Source: Hymenobacter translucens (GTDB lineage Bacteria > Bacteroidota > Bacteroidia > Cytophagales > Hymenobacteraceae). Taken from it: a stretch of 64,000 nucleotides of DNA. Position 1 is the stretch's first letter. Each line of letters opens with the position of its first letter. A model generated the notes under the pieces. The model saw nothing but the letters and a program-made list of their open reading frames with translations, was not told where the DNA came from and ran no database searches. Position numbers and translations under genes: made by a program. The DNA is taken from assembly GCF_020685205.1 (NCBI RefSeq), contig NZ_JAJERB010000002.1, forward strand, positions 310,001-374,000, given 5' to 3'. This document shows positions 26,601 through 34,647 of the stretch, piece after piece.

Positions 26601-27860
26601 GGTTGCCTGGCTGGTATAGAACGAGGCGAGCTCAATCCGGGCGGCGTGGTAAACCGGGGCTTCTGCGCTGAGCTGCTGGGCAAGCAACGTCAGGCCTTCC
26701 CGCAGATACTGTTCGGCCAGGGTCAGGCTGTCGAGCTGGCGGTAGCCCCGGTAAAGCCCGAAGGCCAGCTCCGCCTCGTGTTCATCCGGCCAGCCCTGGG
26801 CTTTGCTCTGGTGCAGCCACCGCTTCAGTTGCCGGGGCTCCGGGTACCCGGCTTTGCCGGTCGCGCTCAGCTTAAACAAAGCCAGCTGGTTGACATAAAA
26901 CGGGTGCTGGGCGTGGTACTGGTTGGTGATGTTGGTCAGCAAAGCCAGCTGTTCGGTGGCTTCTTTGCTGTCGTGGGATTGGTAGAGCATTCGAACCAGC
27001 TGCCGGCGCATGGCCAGGCTGACCGGGTGCTGCCAGCGGTAGTTTTCGTGCCGGCTGCCGTGCCCCTCCCGGCGCAGCACTTGGTAAAGCAGCTTGGCGG
27101 CGGCGGCGTACTGGCGCTGGTCTTCCAGGTGCCGGGCCCGGGCCGCGGCGTAATCGAGGTAAGCCGGGTCCCACTGACTCAGGTTTTTGGTGATGTACTT
27201 GCGGGCCAGAGCGAATTCCTGTTCCGCCCTGGTATACAGACCCTGCCGGCTCAGCACATTGGCACGCAGTACTAGGAGCCGGGCCTGCCGGCGCTTTCGC
27301 AAAGCCTTTTCCGGCTTGGTCAGCCTGTGCGCGCCCCGCAGCCCCTGCGCGTCGATGCCCCGGGCCAGGGGCTCACCCCGGGCCAGCAGGTTGGGCAGCA
27401 AAGCCACTACTTCGTTGTAGTACCCTTGTTCCGTCAGAATACGGGCCTGCAGGGCTCCGGCGGCAAACGCCAGCGTGGGCGGGTTCTGACGCACGGCCAG
27501 GCAGCGGGCCACGACCGTGGCGGCCAGCCGGTACTGGTGCATATCCGCGTAAAGCAGGGCGGCTTCGTAGTGGGCCGTGGCATAGCCGGTGCTGTCGGAC
27601 CCGGCGGCGGGCAGAGGCAGGTCGGTGAGAAACCGTTCGGTGCGGGTGGCCGCTTCGGCAAAGTCACCCTTGAGCCAGGCCAGGCGGGCAGAGGCCAGCG
27701 GGTAGCCCGTGGCCGGAGCCTGGCGCTGCCGCTTTTGCAGCTGGGTAGTAGCCGAAGCAATGTCGCCGCTGAGCAGGCTGCGCTCCAGCAGGTCGCTCTG
27801 CTGCGCGCGCAGCCCGAAAGCCGTCGTAAGCAAAAGCAGCAGGATAACCGGGAGCCGCAT
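23676..27860 (-). CDS. Exported TPR-CHAT (caspase-like) protein
   Basis: The 1394-residue protein has a clear signal peptide (RLPVILLLLLTTAFGLRAQQ). Residues 20-950 are many TPR-like helical pairs, for example YNEVVALLPNLLARGEPLAR and YAKALQCLATFCLAGN. The C-terminal CHAT domain occupies about 1040-1394, with catalytic His1227 in VLHLATHGFF and Cys1307 in DLVVLSACETGLGKL, the caspase-fold dyad. The end (GARSVVMSLFKVSDEATRQL) is typical. Most studied CHAT proteases are cytoplasmic, so export is notable. It faces the CHASE2/FecR-like operon tail to tail across the GNAT gene. The substrate is unknown. Confidence 0.88.
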   Translation of the reverse strand: MRLPVILLLLLTTAFGLRAQQSDLLERSLLSGDIASATTQLQKRQRQAPATGYPLASARLAWLKGDFAEAATRTERFLTDLPLPAAGSDSTGYATAHYEAALLYADMHQYRLAATVVARCLAVRQNPPTLAFAAGALQARILTEQGYYNEVVALLPNLLARGEPLARGIDAQGLRGAHRLTKPEKALRKRRQARLLVLRANVLSRQGLYTRAEQEFALARKYITKNLSQWDPAYLDYAAARARHLEDQRQYAAAAKLLYQVLRREGHGSRHENYRWQHPVSLAMRRQLVRMLYQSHDSKEATEQLALLTNITNQYHAQHPFYVNQLALFKLSATGKAGYPEPRQLKRWLHQSKAQGWPDEHEAELAFGLYRGYRQLDSLTLAEQYLREGLTLLAQQLSAEAPVYHAARIELASFYTSQATNLPEAGQIFARSFGQIVKPQLAPTQQRYYELLNQQAYYDQLTDNYAGATRNLEAAATIVEQRYGAAHPLYGQQLGKLAGLQLHAGQYRQAEATLARAQQIIRKDQGTSNTDYIQAQQVQARLYVITGRYEEAQHLLYRASRLTDRISAGQLLGQDGQEETAALYLHLGRYADAEALTRSLISSRTHKYRVDQHLSLIRPHQLLSSVYLATGDYLQAEKAARKAADISLGIVGDTSLHHLRSQLLLGKVYAAMGDYGRSEQLTRQVAARIRKLLGADHIELAPALMDLAMVHYYQQGAPAEVEHLLRQSIGIYGTALGRQHPAYAKALQCLATFCLAGNRLGTADSLLTAANLVWKEKLGKDNLPSAEMHLLTGDLRRRQKNYPQALKDYQRALTMYQKVVSERHPQYAVVLSRIGQIHYIEGKYAKAADVLDQATGLHLTYIRTCFPAMSERQKSQLWALIRPDFEFYNTLAVQYGEKRPELLAKAYDMRLATKAILLSASTKVRQRILSSPDTALRAQYARWLRQREQLVAALGYSAEAQQAAGISLTKMEQDAEALERQLVERAEGFRQINEKQQYSWQDVKARLSKTEYAVEIIRFRLFTTQFTDSVLYAALLVSGRTKRAPELVLWRNGRQLEGRYLSNYRNSTRFLLDDPESYQQYWAPLKKHIPDGSTVYVSADGVFHQLNPETLQTGPGRYLLDTDQTVLVSSTRDLLAGPAPAGRRTPPPSHRPTTAMLFGDPVFYASVARPKTGSALRRLPGSAREIEEIETALAGGKCAREAFLQKAATEAAVKKVQSPGVLHLATHGFFLDEGHDASTTLAGTGGIDQNKATESPLLRSGLLFSDAGDILGDSTQRYLNSREGILTALEVLNLQLDKTDLVVLSACETGLGKLQVGEGVYGLQRAFQVAGARSVVMSLFKVSDEATRQLMSLFYQRWMQTGNQRQAFIKAKQELRKQYPEPLYWGAFVMMGTE

Positions 27861-27953
27861 GATATCCAGTTGAAGGTGAAACCCAACGCCGTGCTAGCAC
27901 CTGTTCAAGATAGTATCGGAATAGTTAAAAAACAAGCCATCAATCCAAAACAG

Positions 27954-27998
27954 CCGCCCCGTTGCCCAGGCAGGATATGTGCCGGGGCAACGGGGCGG
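27954..27998 (-). terminator. Strong hairpin after the 28 kb dehydrogenase gene
   Basis: CCGCCCCGTTGCCC pairs perfectly over 14 bases with GGGCAACGGGGCGG around a 17-base loop. On the minus strand it lies just after the dehydrogenase stop and is followed by a short T run (GGCTGTTTTGG). It would also shield the CHAT promoter region. Confidence 0.65.
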
Positions 27999-28051
27999 CA
28001 AAATCAGGTAGTATAAGCTAAACTGATTAAGAGCCAGTGAATTGGCTGGAG

Positions 28052-29278
28052 CTAAACCAGCTGGCGGAGGGCCATCTCAAACGACATCTGCGCGATGCCC
28101 GTCCGGCTCTGGCTTTGCCGGTAGGTGCGCTCCAGCGCCTGGCCGATTATACGGGAGGTGTCGCTGAATATAGCTTTGTCGGTGATTTCTGCGTTGGTTT
28201 CCATCAGGTAGGCAAATACCCGGGCCATGCCGCAGTTGGCAATAAAGTCGGGAATCACCGATACATGCTGGTCGGCGTAGTCGCCGGTGGGGCCGAAGAA
28301 GATTTCGGGGTCGGCGAAGGGTACGTTGGCCCCGCAGGAAATAACTTCCAGCCCGTTTTGAATCATCAGTTCGACCTGCTCCCGGGTTACGAGGCGGGAG
28401 GCCGCGGCGGGAATAAAGATCTCAGCCCCGGCGGACCACACCTGCCGGTTTACTTCGTCGAAGGAGAGCAGGTTGTCGGCCGCCAGTGAGTTTCCCTGGC
28501 GCTCCAGGAACAGCATGCGGATTTCCGCCAGCGAAAATCCCTCCGGCCGGAGCAGCCCCCCGGCCCGGTCGATGATGCCGGTAATAAGGGCGCCCTGGGA
28601 AGCCAGGTAATAAGCCGCGGCGGCGCCTACGTTGCCCCAGCCTTGGATGATGGTGCGCTTGCCCTGCACGCTGCCGCCCCAGAGGGTGTAGTAGTGGCGC
28701 ACGGCCTCAGCCACGCCGTAGCCGGTAATCAGGTCGGCCACGGTGTACTTGCGGCTCAGCTCGGGCGTAAAGGCCGCATCCTCAATCACCTTTACCACGC
28801 CCTGGCGCAGCTGGCCCAGCTTCTGGATCTTCTGCGGCTCGGTGGCGCGGTAGTGGCCGTTCACGACACCTTCCTGCGGGTGCCACAGGCCGTACTCCTC
28901 GGTGATGGCAATGACTTCGTGAATCTCGTCAACGTTCAGGTCGCCGCCGGTGCCGTAGTAGTTTTTCAGCAGCGGAAACACGGCCCGGTACCAGCGCTCC
29001 AGCACGCCGCGCTTGCGGGGGTCCTGGGGGTCGAAGTTGATGCCCGACTTGGCCCCGCCGATGGCCGGGCCCGACACGGTAAACTTCACTTCCATCGTTT
29101 TGGCCAGGCTTTCGACCTCGCGCTTGTCGAGCCCTTTGCGCATACGGGTGCCGCCCCCGGCTGCCCCGCCCCGCAGCGAGTTAATCACCACCCAGCCCTC
29201 GGCCTCGGTTTCGGCATCTTTCCATTCAAATACAATCTCAGGACGCTTATTCTCGAACGTGGCCAGCAGGTCTTTCAT
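28052..29278 (-). CDS. Glu/Leu/Phe/Val dehydrogenase-family protein
   Basis: The 408-residue protein has the superfamily dimerisation/substrate region (GGAAGGGTRMRKGLDKREVE, VKFTVSGPAIGGAKSGINF) with the lysine-containing loop. The nucleotide domain carries IIQGWGNVGAAAAYYLAS near residue 225. The end of the fold is SVIPDFIANCGMARVFAYLM. It belongs to the GDH superfamily but differs from both other copies in the window. The GGTRMRKG and PAIGGAKSG patterns mark a Bacteroidota subgroup usually annotated only as amino acid dehydrogenase. It is divergent from the ArsR gene and has an exact -7 element. Confidence 0.85.
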   Translation of the reverse strand: MKDLLATFENKRPEIVFEWKDAETEAEGWVVINSLRGGAAGGGTRMRKGLDKREVESLAKTMEVKFTVSGPAIGGAKSGINFDPQDPRKRGVLERWYRAVFPLLKNYYGTGGDLNVDEIHEVIAITEEYGLWHPQEGVVNGHYRATEPQKIQKLGQLRQGVVKVIEDAAFTPELSRKYTVADLITGYGVAEAVRHYYTLWGGSVQGKRTIIQGWGNVGAAAAYYLASQGALITGIIDRAGGLLRPEGFSLAEIRMLFLERQGNSLAADNLLSFDEVNRQVWSAGAEIFIPAAASRLVTREQVELMIQNGLEVISCGANVPFADPEIFFGPTGDYADQHVSVIPDFIANCGMARVFAYLMETNAEITDKAIFSDTSRIIGQALERTYRQSQSRTGIAQMSFEMALRQLV

Positions 29279-29310
29279 GGGGAGGAGGGTGGGAGGAGGG
29301 AAGTTTTGGT

Positions 29311-29318
29311 CAAAGGTA
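29311..29318 (-). promoter_or_regulatory. -7 promoter element for the 28 kb dehydrogenase
   Basis: The minus strand reads TACCTTTG, an exact TAnnTTTG match, placing the transcript start near 29304 and leaving a leader of about 26 bases. Confidence 0.55.
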
Positions 29319-29442
29319 AGCAGCCCCGCGCAAGGGCCGACGTCTCTTGCTCCCTGGTTTCAAGGGGAACGCAGGACGGTTTCGTTACACGAACATTAAA
29401 AATTTTCAATTTTAACCTGGGTGCCAGGAACTTTGCAGACCC

Positions 29443-29466
29443 GGAATATCGTATAACCGATATTCC
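29443..29466. promoter_or_regulatory. Palindromic operator in front of the ArsR-family gene
   Basis: GGAATATCG and CGATATTCC are perfect 9-base inverted arms around TATAAC, 33 bases ahead of the repressor start. Length and AT-rich centre suit a winged-helix ArsR dimer. The AT-rich stretch at 29395-29416 just upstream is a likely promoter region. Autorepression is inferred. Confidence 0.75.
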
Positions 29467-29499
29467 CGCATCACCCATTCGACCACTCTTGCACACTAT

Positions 29500-29808
29500 A
29501 TGAAACCATTGCTCGCTCGCGTTGAATCGCAAAAAGTAGATAAGGCTGCTGCCATGCTGAAAGTACTGGCGCACCCGAAACGTCTGGCCATCGTGGATTT
29601 GCTGGGGAAAGGAGATAAGATGACCGTCACGGAAATCTACCGTTCCCTCGATTTGCCGCAAGCCATTGCTTCCCAGCACCTCATTACCCTGAAAGACCGC
29701 GGCATTCTGTCGTCGTTCAAGGTGGGTACCAAGATTTACTACTCCCTGTCCATTCCTAAGCTGCTCGACGTGATTGACTCCCTCGAGGAGTGCTGCGAAA
29801 CGCTGTAA
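29500..29808 (+). CDS. ArsR-family winged-helix regulator
   Basis: The 102-residue protein has the ArsR fold. ALAHPKRLAIVDLL-type helices (here VLAHPKRLAIVDLLGKGDKM) precede the recognition helix region LDLPQAIASQHLITLKDRG and the wing KVGTKIYYSLSIPK. Adjacent cysteines sit at the C-terminus (EECCETL), where a metal or thiol sensor might lie, but the classical ELCVCDL metal motif is absent. It is monocistronic, with a palindromic operator upstream and a terminator after. The divergent dehydrogenase is a possible second target. Confidence 0.88.
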   Translation: MKPLLARVESQKVDKAAAMLKVLAHPKRLAIVDLLGKGDKMTVTEIYRSLDLPQAIASQHLITLKDRGILSSFKVGTKIYYSLSIPKLLDVIDSLEECCETL

Positions 29809-29838
29809 GGGTAGCTGATTAGAAGTCAAAAAGCGAAT

Positions 29839-29866
29839 AAGGACCGCCTTCCGACGGTCCTTTTTT
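29839..29866 (+). terminator. Terminator after the ArsR-family gene
   Basis: AAGGACCG pairs with CGGTCCTT across CCTTCCGA and is followed by TTTT. It lies 30 bases after the stop codon. Confidence 0.8.
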
Positions 29867-29954
29867 CGTGCCTTCAGTTGAGCGGAAAGGCATCTTTCGG
29901 CAAGTCGGAGCGGGCGGGGCGCCCCCATTGGTTCTGGGAAATGTGCAGGAGCTT

Positions 29955-30006
29955 ATAAAGCCGAGAAGCCCCGCCGTATCAATACAGCAGGGCTTCTCGG
30001 CTTTAT
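29955..30006. terminator. Long perfect hairpin between ArsR gene and hemA
   Basis: ATAAAGCCGAGAAGCCC and GGGCTTCTCGGCTTTAT form a perfect 17-base-pair stem with an 18-base loop. It lies 51 bases past the hemA stop on the minus strand and probably terminates hemA. It may also back up the ArsR terminator. Confidence 0.75.
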
Positions 30007-30057
30007 GGGGCCACAAACGCTTCTTCGGGTGCTTCGGCTTCGCCGCGCGCGGGCTGC

Positions 30058-31329
30058 CTAGGCCGTGGCCGGCTGGTTTTCGAGGTCGAACAGGTCGGTG
30101 AGCACGTCAATGAGCTGGTCGGCCTCCCCGCGCTTGCAGGCCGCCTTGAGCTGGAGCACGGGCTGCTTGAGCAGCTTCTGCACCAGAGAGCGGGTGATTT
30201 CCTCAACACGCTGGGCTTCCTCGGGGCTCATCTTTTTCTGGAAGCGGTTGATTTCTTCCTGGCGGATCTGCTCCAGGGCGTTTTTCAGCTTCTGAATAGT
30301 AGGCGACACCAGCATTTCCTTGGTCCAGTCGTTGAGGCCGGCAATGCTTTCGGCAATGATGGCCCGCACCTGCGGCACGGAAGCCAGTCGGCGCTCAAGG
30401 GCCGCCGAGGCCTTGCTTTGAATGGTATCGATGTTGTAGACGAGCACGCCGGGCACCGTTTCGGCCTCTGCCTCAATGCTGCGGGGTACTGACAGGTCGA
30501 TAAAGAACTTGTAGCTCAGAATATCGAGGTGGGCCAGCATCTCGCGGGTAAAGAAGGGCGTGTCGCGGGCAATCGACGAGATAATCACGTCGGCCTCCTT
30601 CATGCCTTCTACCAGGTTTTCGAAGTCGAGCAGGGGCAGGCCGCACTCTTCGGCCAGCAGCTCGGCCTTGGCGCGGGTGCGGTTGCTGAGCTTCACGCTG
30701 CTGAAGCCTTTGCTGGTGCTGAAGTGCCGGCATACGTCGGCCCCGATTTCGCCGAGGCCCACCACGAGCACGCGCGGATTGTCGAGGTCGGCGGTCAGTT
30801 CCTCGACCAGCTCCAGGGTGGCGTAGGACGTGGAAGCGGCACCGTCTCGGAAGTTGGTTTCCTGCTGGACGCGCTTGTTGGTAAAGAAGATGGAGTGCAG
30901 CAGGCGGTGCAGGAAGGGGCCGGCGGCGTCCTGGTCGGCCGACCACTGGTAGGCCGTCTTTACCTGGTTGCTGATCTGCAGGTCGCCCACTACCTGGGCG
31001 TCGAGGCCCATGGCTACCTCGAACAGGTGCTGCACGGCTTCGTCGTACGACGCCAGAATGTCGAAGTAGTCGTAGTGCGTGGTGCTGTCGGGCAGGCCCT
31101 TGAGCTCGCACAGCGCGGCAATGATGGCCGGGCTTTGGTCGCGGTCGGCGGCGTAGTACACCTCCGTGCGGTTACAGGTGCTGAGCACGAGCAGGTCCGA
31201 GAGGGCCAGGTCGTGGTGGAGCGTATGCAGGAAACGGCGGCAGGCGGCTTCATCCAGCGCAATCAGCTCCCGGATGGCCAGGGGCGCTTTCTTGTAGGAT
31301 AAACTGACTGCCTTGAATGGATGGGGCAT
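30058..31329 (-). CDS. hemA: Glutamyl-tRNA reductase
   Basis: The 423-residue protein starts tetrapyrrole synthesis by reducing glutamyl-tRNA to glutamate-1-semialdehyde. The catalytic Cys52 is in LLVLSTCNRTEVYY. The NADPH-binding domain has VLVVGLGEIGADVCRHF near residue 185 and KLSNRTRAKAELLAEE. The spinal helix and C-terminal dimerisation region are complete. It has a conserved -7 element upstream and a perfect hairpin downstream. No hemC or hemD follows it. Confidence 0.95.
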   Translation of the reverse strand: MPHPFKAVSLSYKKAPLAIRELIALDEAACRRFLHTLHHDLALSDLLVLSTCNRTEVYYAADRDQSPAIIAALCELKGLPDSTTHYDYFDILASYDEAVQHLFEVAMGLDAQVVGDLQISNQVKTAYQWSADQDAAGPFLHRLLHSIFFTNKRVQQETNFRDGAASTSYATLELVEELTADLDNPRVLVVGLGEIGADVCRHFSTSKGFSSVKLSNRTRAKAELLAEECGLPLLDFENLVEGMKEADVIISSIARDTPFFTREMLAHLDILSYKFFIDLSVPRSIEAEAETVPGVLVYNIDTIQSKASAALERRLASVPQVRAIIAESIAGLNDWTKEMLVSPTIQKLKNALEQIRQEEINRFQKKMSPEEAQRVEEITRSLVQKLLKQPVLQLKAACKRGEADQLIDVLTDLFDLENQPATA

Positions 31330-31357
31330 AGCAGGTGCTAGTGCGAAACTTGGGGGG

Positions 31358-31365
31358 CAAAATTA
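31358..31365 (-). promoter_or_regulatory. -7 promoter element for hemA
   Basis: The minus strand reads TAATTTTG, an exact TAnnTTTG match, 29 bases before the hemA ATG. Confidence 0.55.
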
Positions 31366-31493
31366 CGCCGCAATTCGTTAGAAAGAAAACCCTTAATACG
31401 GCCTCCGGGTTCGGCGCAAACCCGGATAAAAATCAGCCGGGAAAGCCGGACCGGGCCAGCCGTTGAGCTTGCGGGCTAAAACAACCGGACGCT

Positions 31494-31501
31494 TACCTTC
31501 G
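31494..31501 (+). promoter_or_regulatory. Probable -7 element for the orphan histidine kinase
   Basis: TACCTTCG differs from TAnnTTTG at one base. A TTG that could serve as part of the -33 element lies 22 bases upstream (31469-31471). It is 55 bases before the TTG start at 31557. Confidence 0.35.
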
Positions 31502-31556
31502 TTCGGCCTAACGCCCGGCCCGTTGCCGGCGCTGTACCGGCCTCAACCACTCCGCC

Positions 31557-32750
31557 TTGCCCTCCTTCCTGCCCATCTACGACCAGAAGTCCCGCATTAA
31601 GCTGGTGGTGCTGGCCGTATCCCTGCTCATTGCCGCCGCCACGGTTATCTACACCAACGTGCTGGTACAGCGCCTTTCCGAGCGGGAGCAGCAGCAGATT
31701 GACCTCTACGCCAAAACCCAGCGCTACATCATCAACACCGAGGAAGAAACCAACCTCACCTTTCTGATGGAGGAAATCATCGACGCCAACCAGACCATTC
31801 CCACTATCTGGACCGACGCCGACAACAACGTGCTGGGCACCCGCAACCTGAAGATTCCGAAAAAGCTGTCGGCCCGGGACTCCATTGCCTTCATGCAGAA
31901 TGAGATTCAGGAAATGAAGGAGCAGCACCCGCCCATCGTGGTGGAGCTGGGGGCCGGGCTGCGCAGCTATATCTACTACAAGGACTCCCTGCTGCTAACC
32001 CAATTGCGGACGTATCCGCTGGTGCAGCTGGCCGTTATCGGCTGCCTGGGCATCATGGCCTACTTCGCCTTCAGCTACTCGCGCCGGGCCGAGCAGAACC
32101 GGGTGTGGGTGGGCCTGGCCAAGGAAACCGCGCACCAGCTGGGCACCCCGCTCAGCAGCCTGATGGCCTGGCACACGTATCTCAAGGAGTCGGAGCGGTT
32201 TCAGGACGAGCCGATTGTGGAGGAGCTGGGCAAGGACGTGCGGCGGCTGGAAATCATTACCGAGCGGTTTTCCAACATCGGCTCCATTCCGGTGCTCAAG
32301 GACGAGAACATTCTGCGCGTGACGCAGAACGCCATTGCCTACCTGCAAAGTCGGGTGTCGCGCAAGGTTACCTTCGCCATTCACTCTACCCTGCCCACCG
32401 ATACGCCCGCCCAGGTCAACATTCCGCTGTTCGACTGGGTAATCGAGAACATCTGCAAAAACGCCATCGACGCCATGGACGGCCGGGGCAGCATCACGAT
32501 TCAGATCCGGCGTCCGGCCCGCAACAAGTCCCAGATTGCCATCGACATCACCGATACGGGCAAGGGCATTCCGAAAAGCAAGATGGAAAGCGTGTTTCTG
32601 CCGGGCTACACCACCAAGAAGCGCGGCTGGGGCCTGGGCCTGGCCCTGGCCAAACGCATCATCGAGAACTACCACCAGGGCCGCCTGTTCGTGAAGTGGT
32701 CGGAAGTCGGCAAAGGCACTACGTTCCGGGTTATCCTGAAAGGGGAGTAG
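31557..32750 (+). CDS. Orphan sensor histidine kinase
   Basis: The 397-residue protein starts with TTG at 31557. Helices near residues 15-35 and 155-175 bracket a periplasmic sensor of about 120 residues. The dimerisation box LAKETAHQLGTPLSSLMAWH holds the phospho-acceptor His near residue 190. The ATPase has NICKNAIDAM, DITDTGKGIP and TTKKRGWGLGLALAKRI. No response regulator is adjacent; hemA and a lipoprotein gene flank it. The KETAHQLGTPLSSL form is common in Bacteroidota kinases of unknown signal. Confidence 0.9.
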   Translation: MPSFLPIYDQKSRIKLVVLAVSLLIAAATVIYTNVLVQRLSEREQQQIDLYAKTQRYIINTEEETNLTFLMEEIIDANQTIPTIWTDADNNVLGTRNLKIPKKLSARDSIAFMQNEIQEMKEQHPPIVVELGAGLRSYIYYKDSLLLTQLRTYPLVQLAVIGCLGIMAYFAFSYSRRAEQNRVWVGLAKETAHQLGTPLSSLMAWHTYLKESERFQDEPIVEELGKDVRRLEIITERFSNIGSIPVLKDENILRVTQNAIAYLQSRVSRKVTFAIHSTLPTDTPAQVNIPLFDWVIENICKNAIDAMDGRGSITIQIRRPARNKSQIAIDITDTGKGIPKSKMESVFLPGYTTKKRGWGLGLALAKRIIENYHQGRLFVKWSEVGKGTTFRVILKGE

Positions 32751-32780
32751 CTCTTCAGGGGGCTGCATTAGTACACCAGC

Positions 32781-33845
32781 CTACTTCTTTGCCGGGTTGG
32801 TGATTTCGACGTAGCTGTTGCCGGAAACGGGCTTGCCGTTGTGGGTGCCCGAGACCCGGCACATGCCTTCCCAGTAGTTGATGGTGATGGCCCGGAAGAT
32901 GCGCACGTTCAGCTCCTGGTCGGGAATAACGGGCTCCAGCACCAGGTCGTAGCCCTGGCTGGGCACCTGCACGCGCCACTTGGCCGGGTAGCGCTGCCCG
33001 GTGCGGGGGCTGGTCCACCAGGCCAGGGTTTCAAGCTTGAAGTCGGCCGCGCCCAGGTGGGTGTTCTGCGCCTGCGGGCCGTAGTGCGAGCCGCCGTTGA
33101 TGCCCTCACCCGTCACGCGGTTCTGCAGCTGGTAGAGCATCAGCTCCTCCCGGGGCTGGTCGAGCTGGATGCTGAACCAGTCCCAGCCCGTGTCCTTGCT
33201 CATCACGGCGTTGCAGTTCCACTGCCGGTCGTACCACAGCTCCCCGGTTACCTGCCGCACCTGGCCATCTATTTCCACGGTGCCGGTGGTAGTCAGGCGG
33301 GGATAGGTGTAGTAGCCGGCCCGGGCGGCGGTGCCGTACTGCTCGTAGCCGGTGCCGCCGTGCAGCAGCACGGGCTTGGCCGGCGTGGTCGTCAGGTCGA
33401 TGGCAAGGCCGGAATGCTGGGCCATGCGGGCCTGCAGGTGGTAGCGGCCTTCCTGCCCGGACAGCGTCCAGGTCTGCTTCTGCTTGGTCATGCGCAGGCT
33501 GATCGGCAGCTGGGCGGTAAGCAGCTGGGGCAGCGGCGCCACGGCATAGTCGTAGCGGAACTGCTTGGTCTGGGGGTCGGTGATGGCGAAGTTGACCATC
33601 TGGTAGTCTTTGTCGCCCGATGGGTTGAAGTGAAAGAAGACGTACTCCACCCCGTAGGCTTCGCCGGTCTTCACGTCCTTGAGGTGGCCGGTGAGGTACC
33701 ACCATTCCAGGGAGTTGCGCGGGTGAACCGCCTCGTCCTGCGGCAGCTGGGCGCGGTCTGCTACTACGTCGTACTTATTCGTGGTTTTCAGGCCGCAGGC
33801 GGCGGTGAGCAGGAGCAGGAGGGAGGATAACAGTACGCTTTTCAT
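32781..33845 (-). CDS. CrtC/AttH-like lipocalin-fold lipoprotein
   Basis: The 354-residue protein has a lipoprotein signal with lipobox LTAAC. It shows the CrtC/AttH family pattern: HPRNSLEWWYLTGHL near residue 41, YGVEYVFFHF, GELWYDRQWNCNAV near residue 200, and WDWFSIQLDQPREELMLYQL. The family includes carotenoid 1,2-hydratases and secreted hydrolase-like proteins. No carotenoid gene is nearby, so that activity should not be assumed. The lipid anchor suggests an envelope location. It is convergent with the histidine kinase. Confidence 0.8.
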   Translation of the reverse strand: MKSVLLSSLLLLLTAACGLKTTNKYDVVADRAQLPQDEAVHPRNSLEWWYLTGHLKDVKTGEAYGVEYVFFHFNPSGDKDYQMVNFAITDPQTKQFRYDYAVAPLPQLLTAQLPISLRMTKQKQTWTLSGQEGRYHLQARMAQHSGLAIDLTTTPAKPVLLHGGTGYEQYGTAARAGYYTYPRLTTTGTVEIDGQVRQVTGELWYDRQWNCNAVMSKDTGWDWFSIQLDQPREELMLYQLQNRVTGEGINGGSHYGPQAQNTHLGAADFKLETLAWWTSPRTGQRYPAKWRVQVPSQGYDLVLEPVIPDQELNVRIFRAITINYWEGMCRVSGTHNGKPVSGNSYVEITNPAKK

Positions 33846-33894
33846 CCCCGCAAAAAGAGTTTTGGCAGGGGAAAGGTTTGGGGCAACAGCACGT

Positions 33895-34647
33895 TTAGCG
33901 GAATTTGCCCGCCAGTTTTCGGAAGTTGGGCCGCCGCTTCAGGAACAAGGCATATGGTCGGTGACGGTCCGGGTTAATGGCCAGGACCTGACCGCGGTAG
34001 TGAAACCGGTTGATGCGCAGCTCCTGAGCCTGCTGAAGCGAGTCTGCCGGGAGCGTAACCTGAAAGTAGCCGGTGATATCGGTTCTGGTCAGCTCCTGAT
34101 TGCCCAGCCGGATGACGGCGTTTCGGAGTGGAATGCCCCAGCGGTTGCACACGACGCCACTCACCTGAAGGCTATCTGCCGCACTGGCATCCGCTTCCTC
34201 CGGCAGGTTGTCCGTCCTTTCAGCGGGTGGAGCAGGTGCCGTGCCGGCTACTACCGGGGCGGAACGGGGCAACTGCCCGGCTCCGCCCCCTAGTGGCTGC
34301 GGTCCGCCCCCGGCCCGGTTTTCCATATTCTGACCACGCACCGTTGGCGCAGCCAGCTGCCCGGCGCCCCACACCGTGAGTAGCGCGGCCAGCCAGTTGG
34401 TCCAGCGGGGGCGGGGCGGCTGGTTGCCCTGAAGCGGGCGGTCCAGCTGGTCTTCAGTGAAACGGCCGCAGGAAACCTTGGGGTACTGCTTGAGAAAGGC
34501 CAGAATTTCGGCGTCGGTTTTCTCCGTGAAGTCCACGACCACCTCCTGGCAGCTGGCGCAATGGCGGCCCTGGGGCCGGGGAGTCATGCTGGCCCAGCTT
34601 TCAAAGCAGGGCTGCGGAACGGAGAGAGTGGTAGAGCGCCGGAACAT
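33895..34647 (-). CDS. Membrane protein with Cys-rich N-terminus and carboxypeptidase-regulatory-like domain
   Basis: The 250-residue protein has a Bacteroidota-typical N-terminal module (CFESWASMTP, GRHCASCQEVVVDFTE, VSCGRFTEDQL) with a CxxC pair that may bind metal. A helix near residues 85-100 follows, then a Pro/Gly-rich linker and a CarboxypepD_reg-like beta domain (VSGVVCNRWGIPLRNAVIRL, TDITGYFQVTL). The first module faces the cytoplasm and the last would face the periplasm. Function unknown. It is transcribed before the lipoprotein gene on the same strand, with a 49-base gap. Confidence 0.65.
   Translation of the reverse strand: MFRRSTTLSVPQPCFESWASMTPRPQGRHCASCQEVVVDFTEKTDAEILAFLKQYPKVSCGRFTEDQLDRPLQGNQPPRPRWTNWLAALLTVWGAGQLAAPTVRGQNMENRAGGGPQPLGGGAGQLPRSAPVVAGTAPAPPAERTDNLPEEADASAADSLQVSGVVCNRWGIPLRNAVIRLGNQELTRTDITGYFQVTLPADSLQQAQELRINRFHYRGQVLAINPDRHRPYALFLKRRPNFRKLAGKFR

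Noticed and set aside
32781-33845. Naming the CrtC/AttH-like lipoprotein a carotenoid hydratase
   Set aside because: The family fold is shared by proteins of other function, a lipid anchor is present, and no carotenoid genes are nearby.
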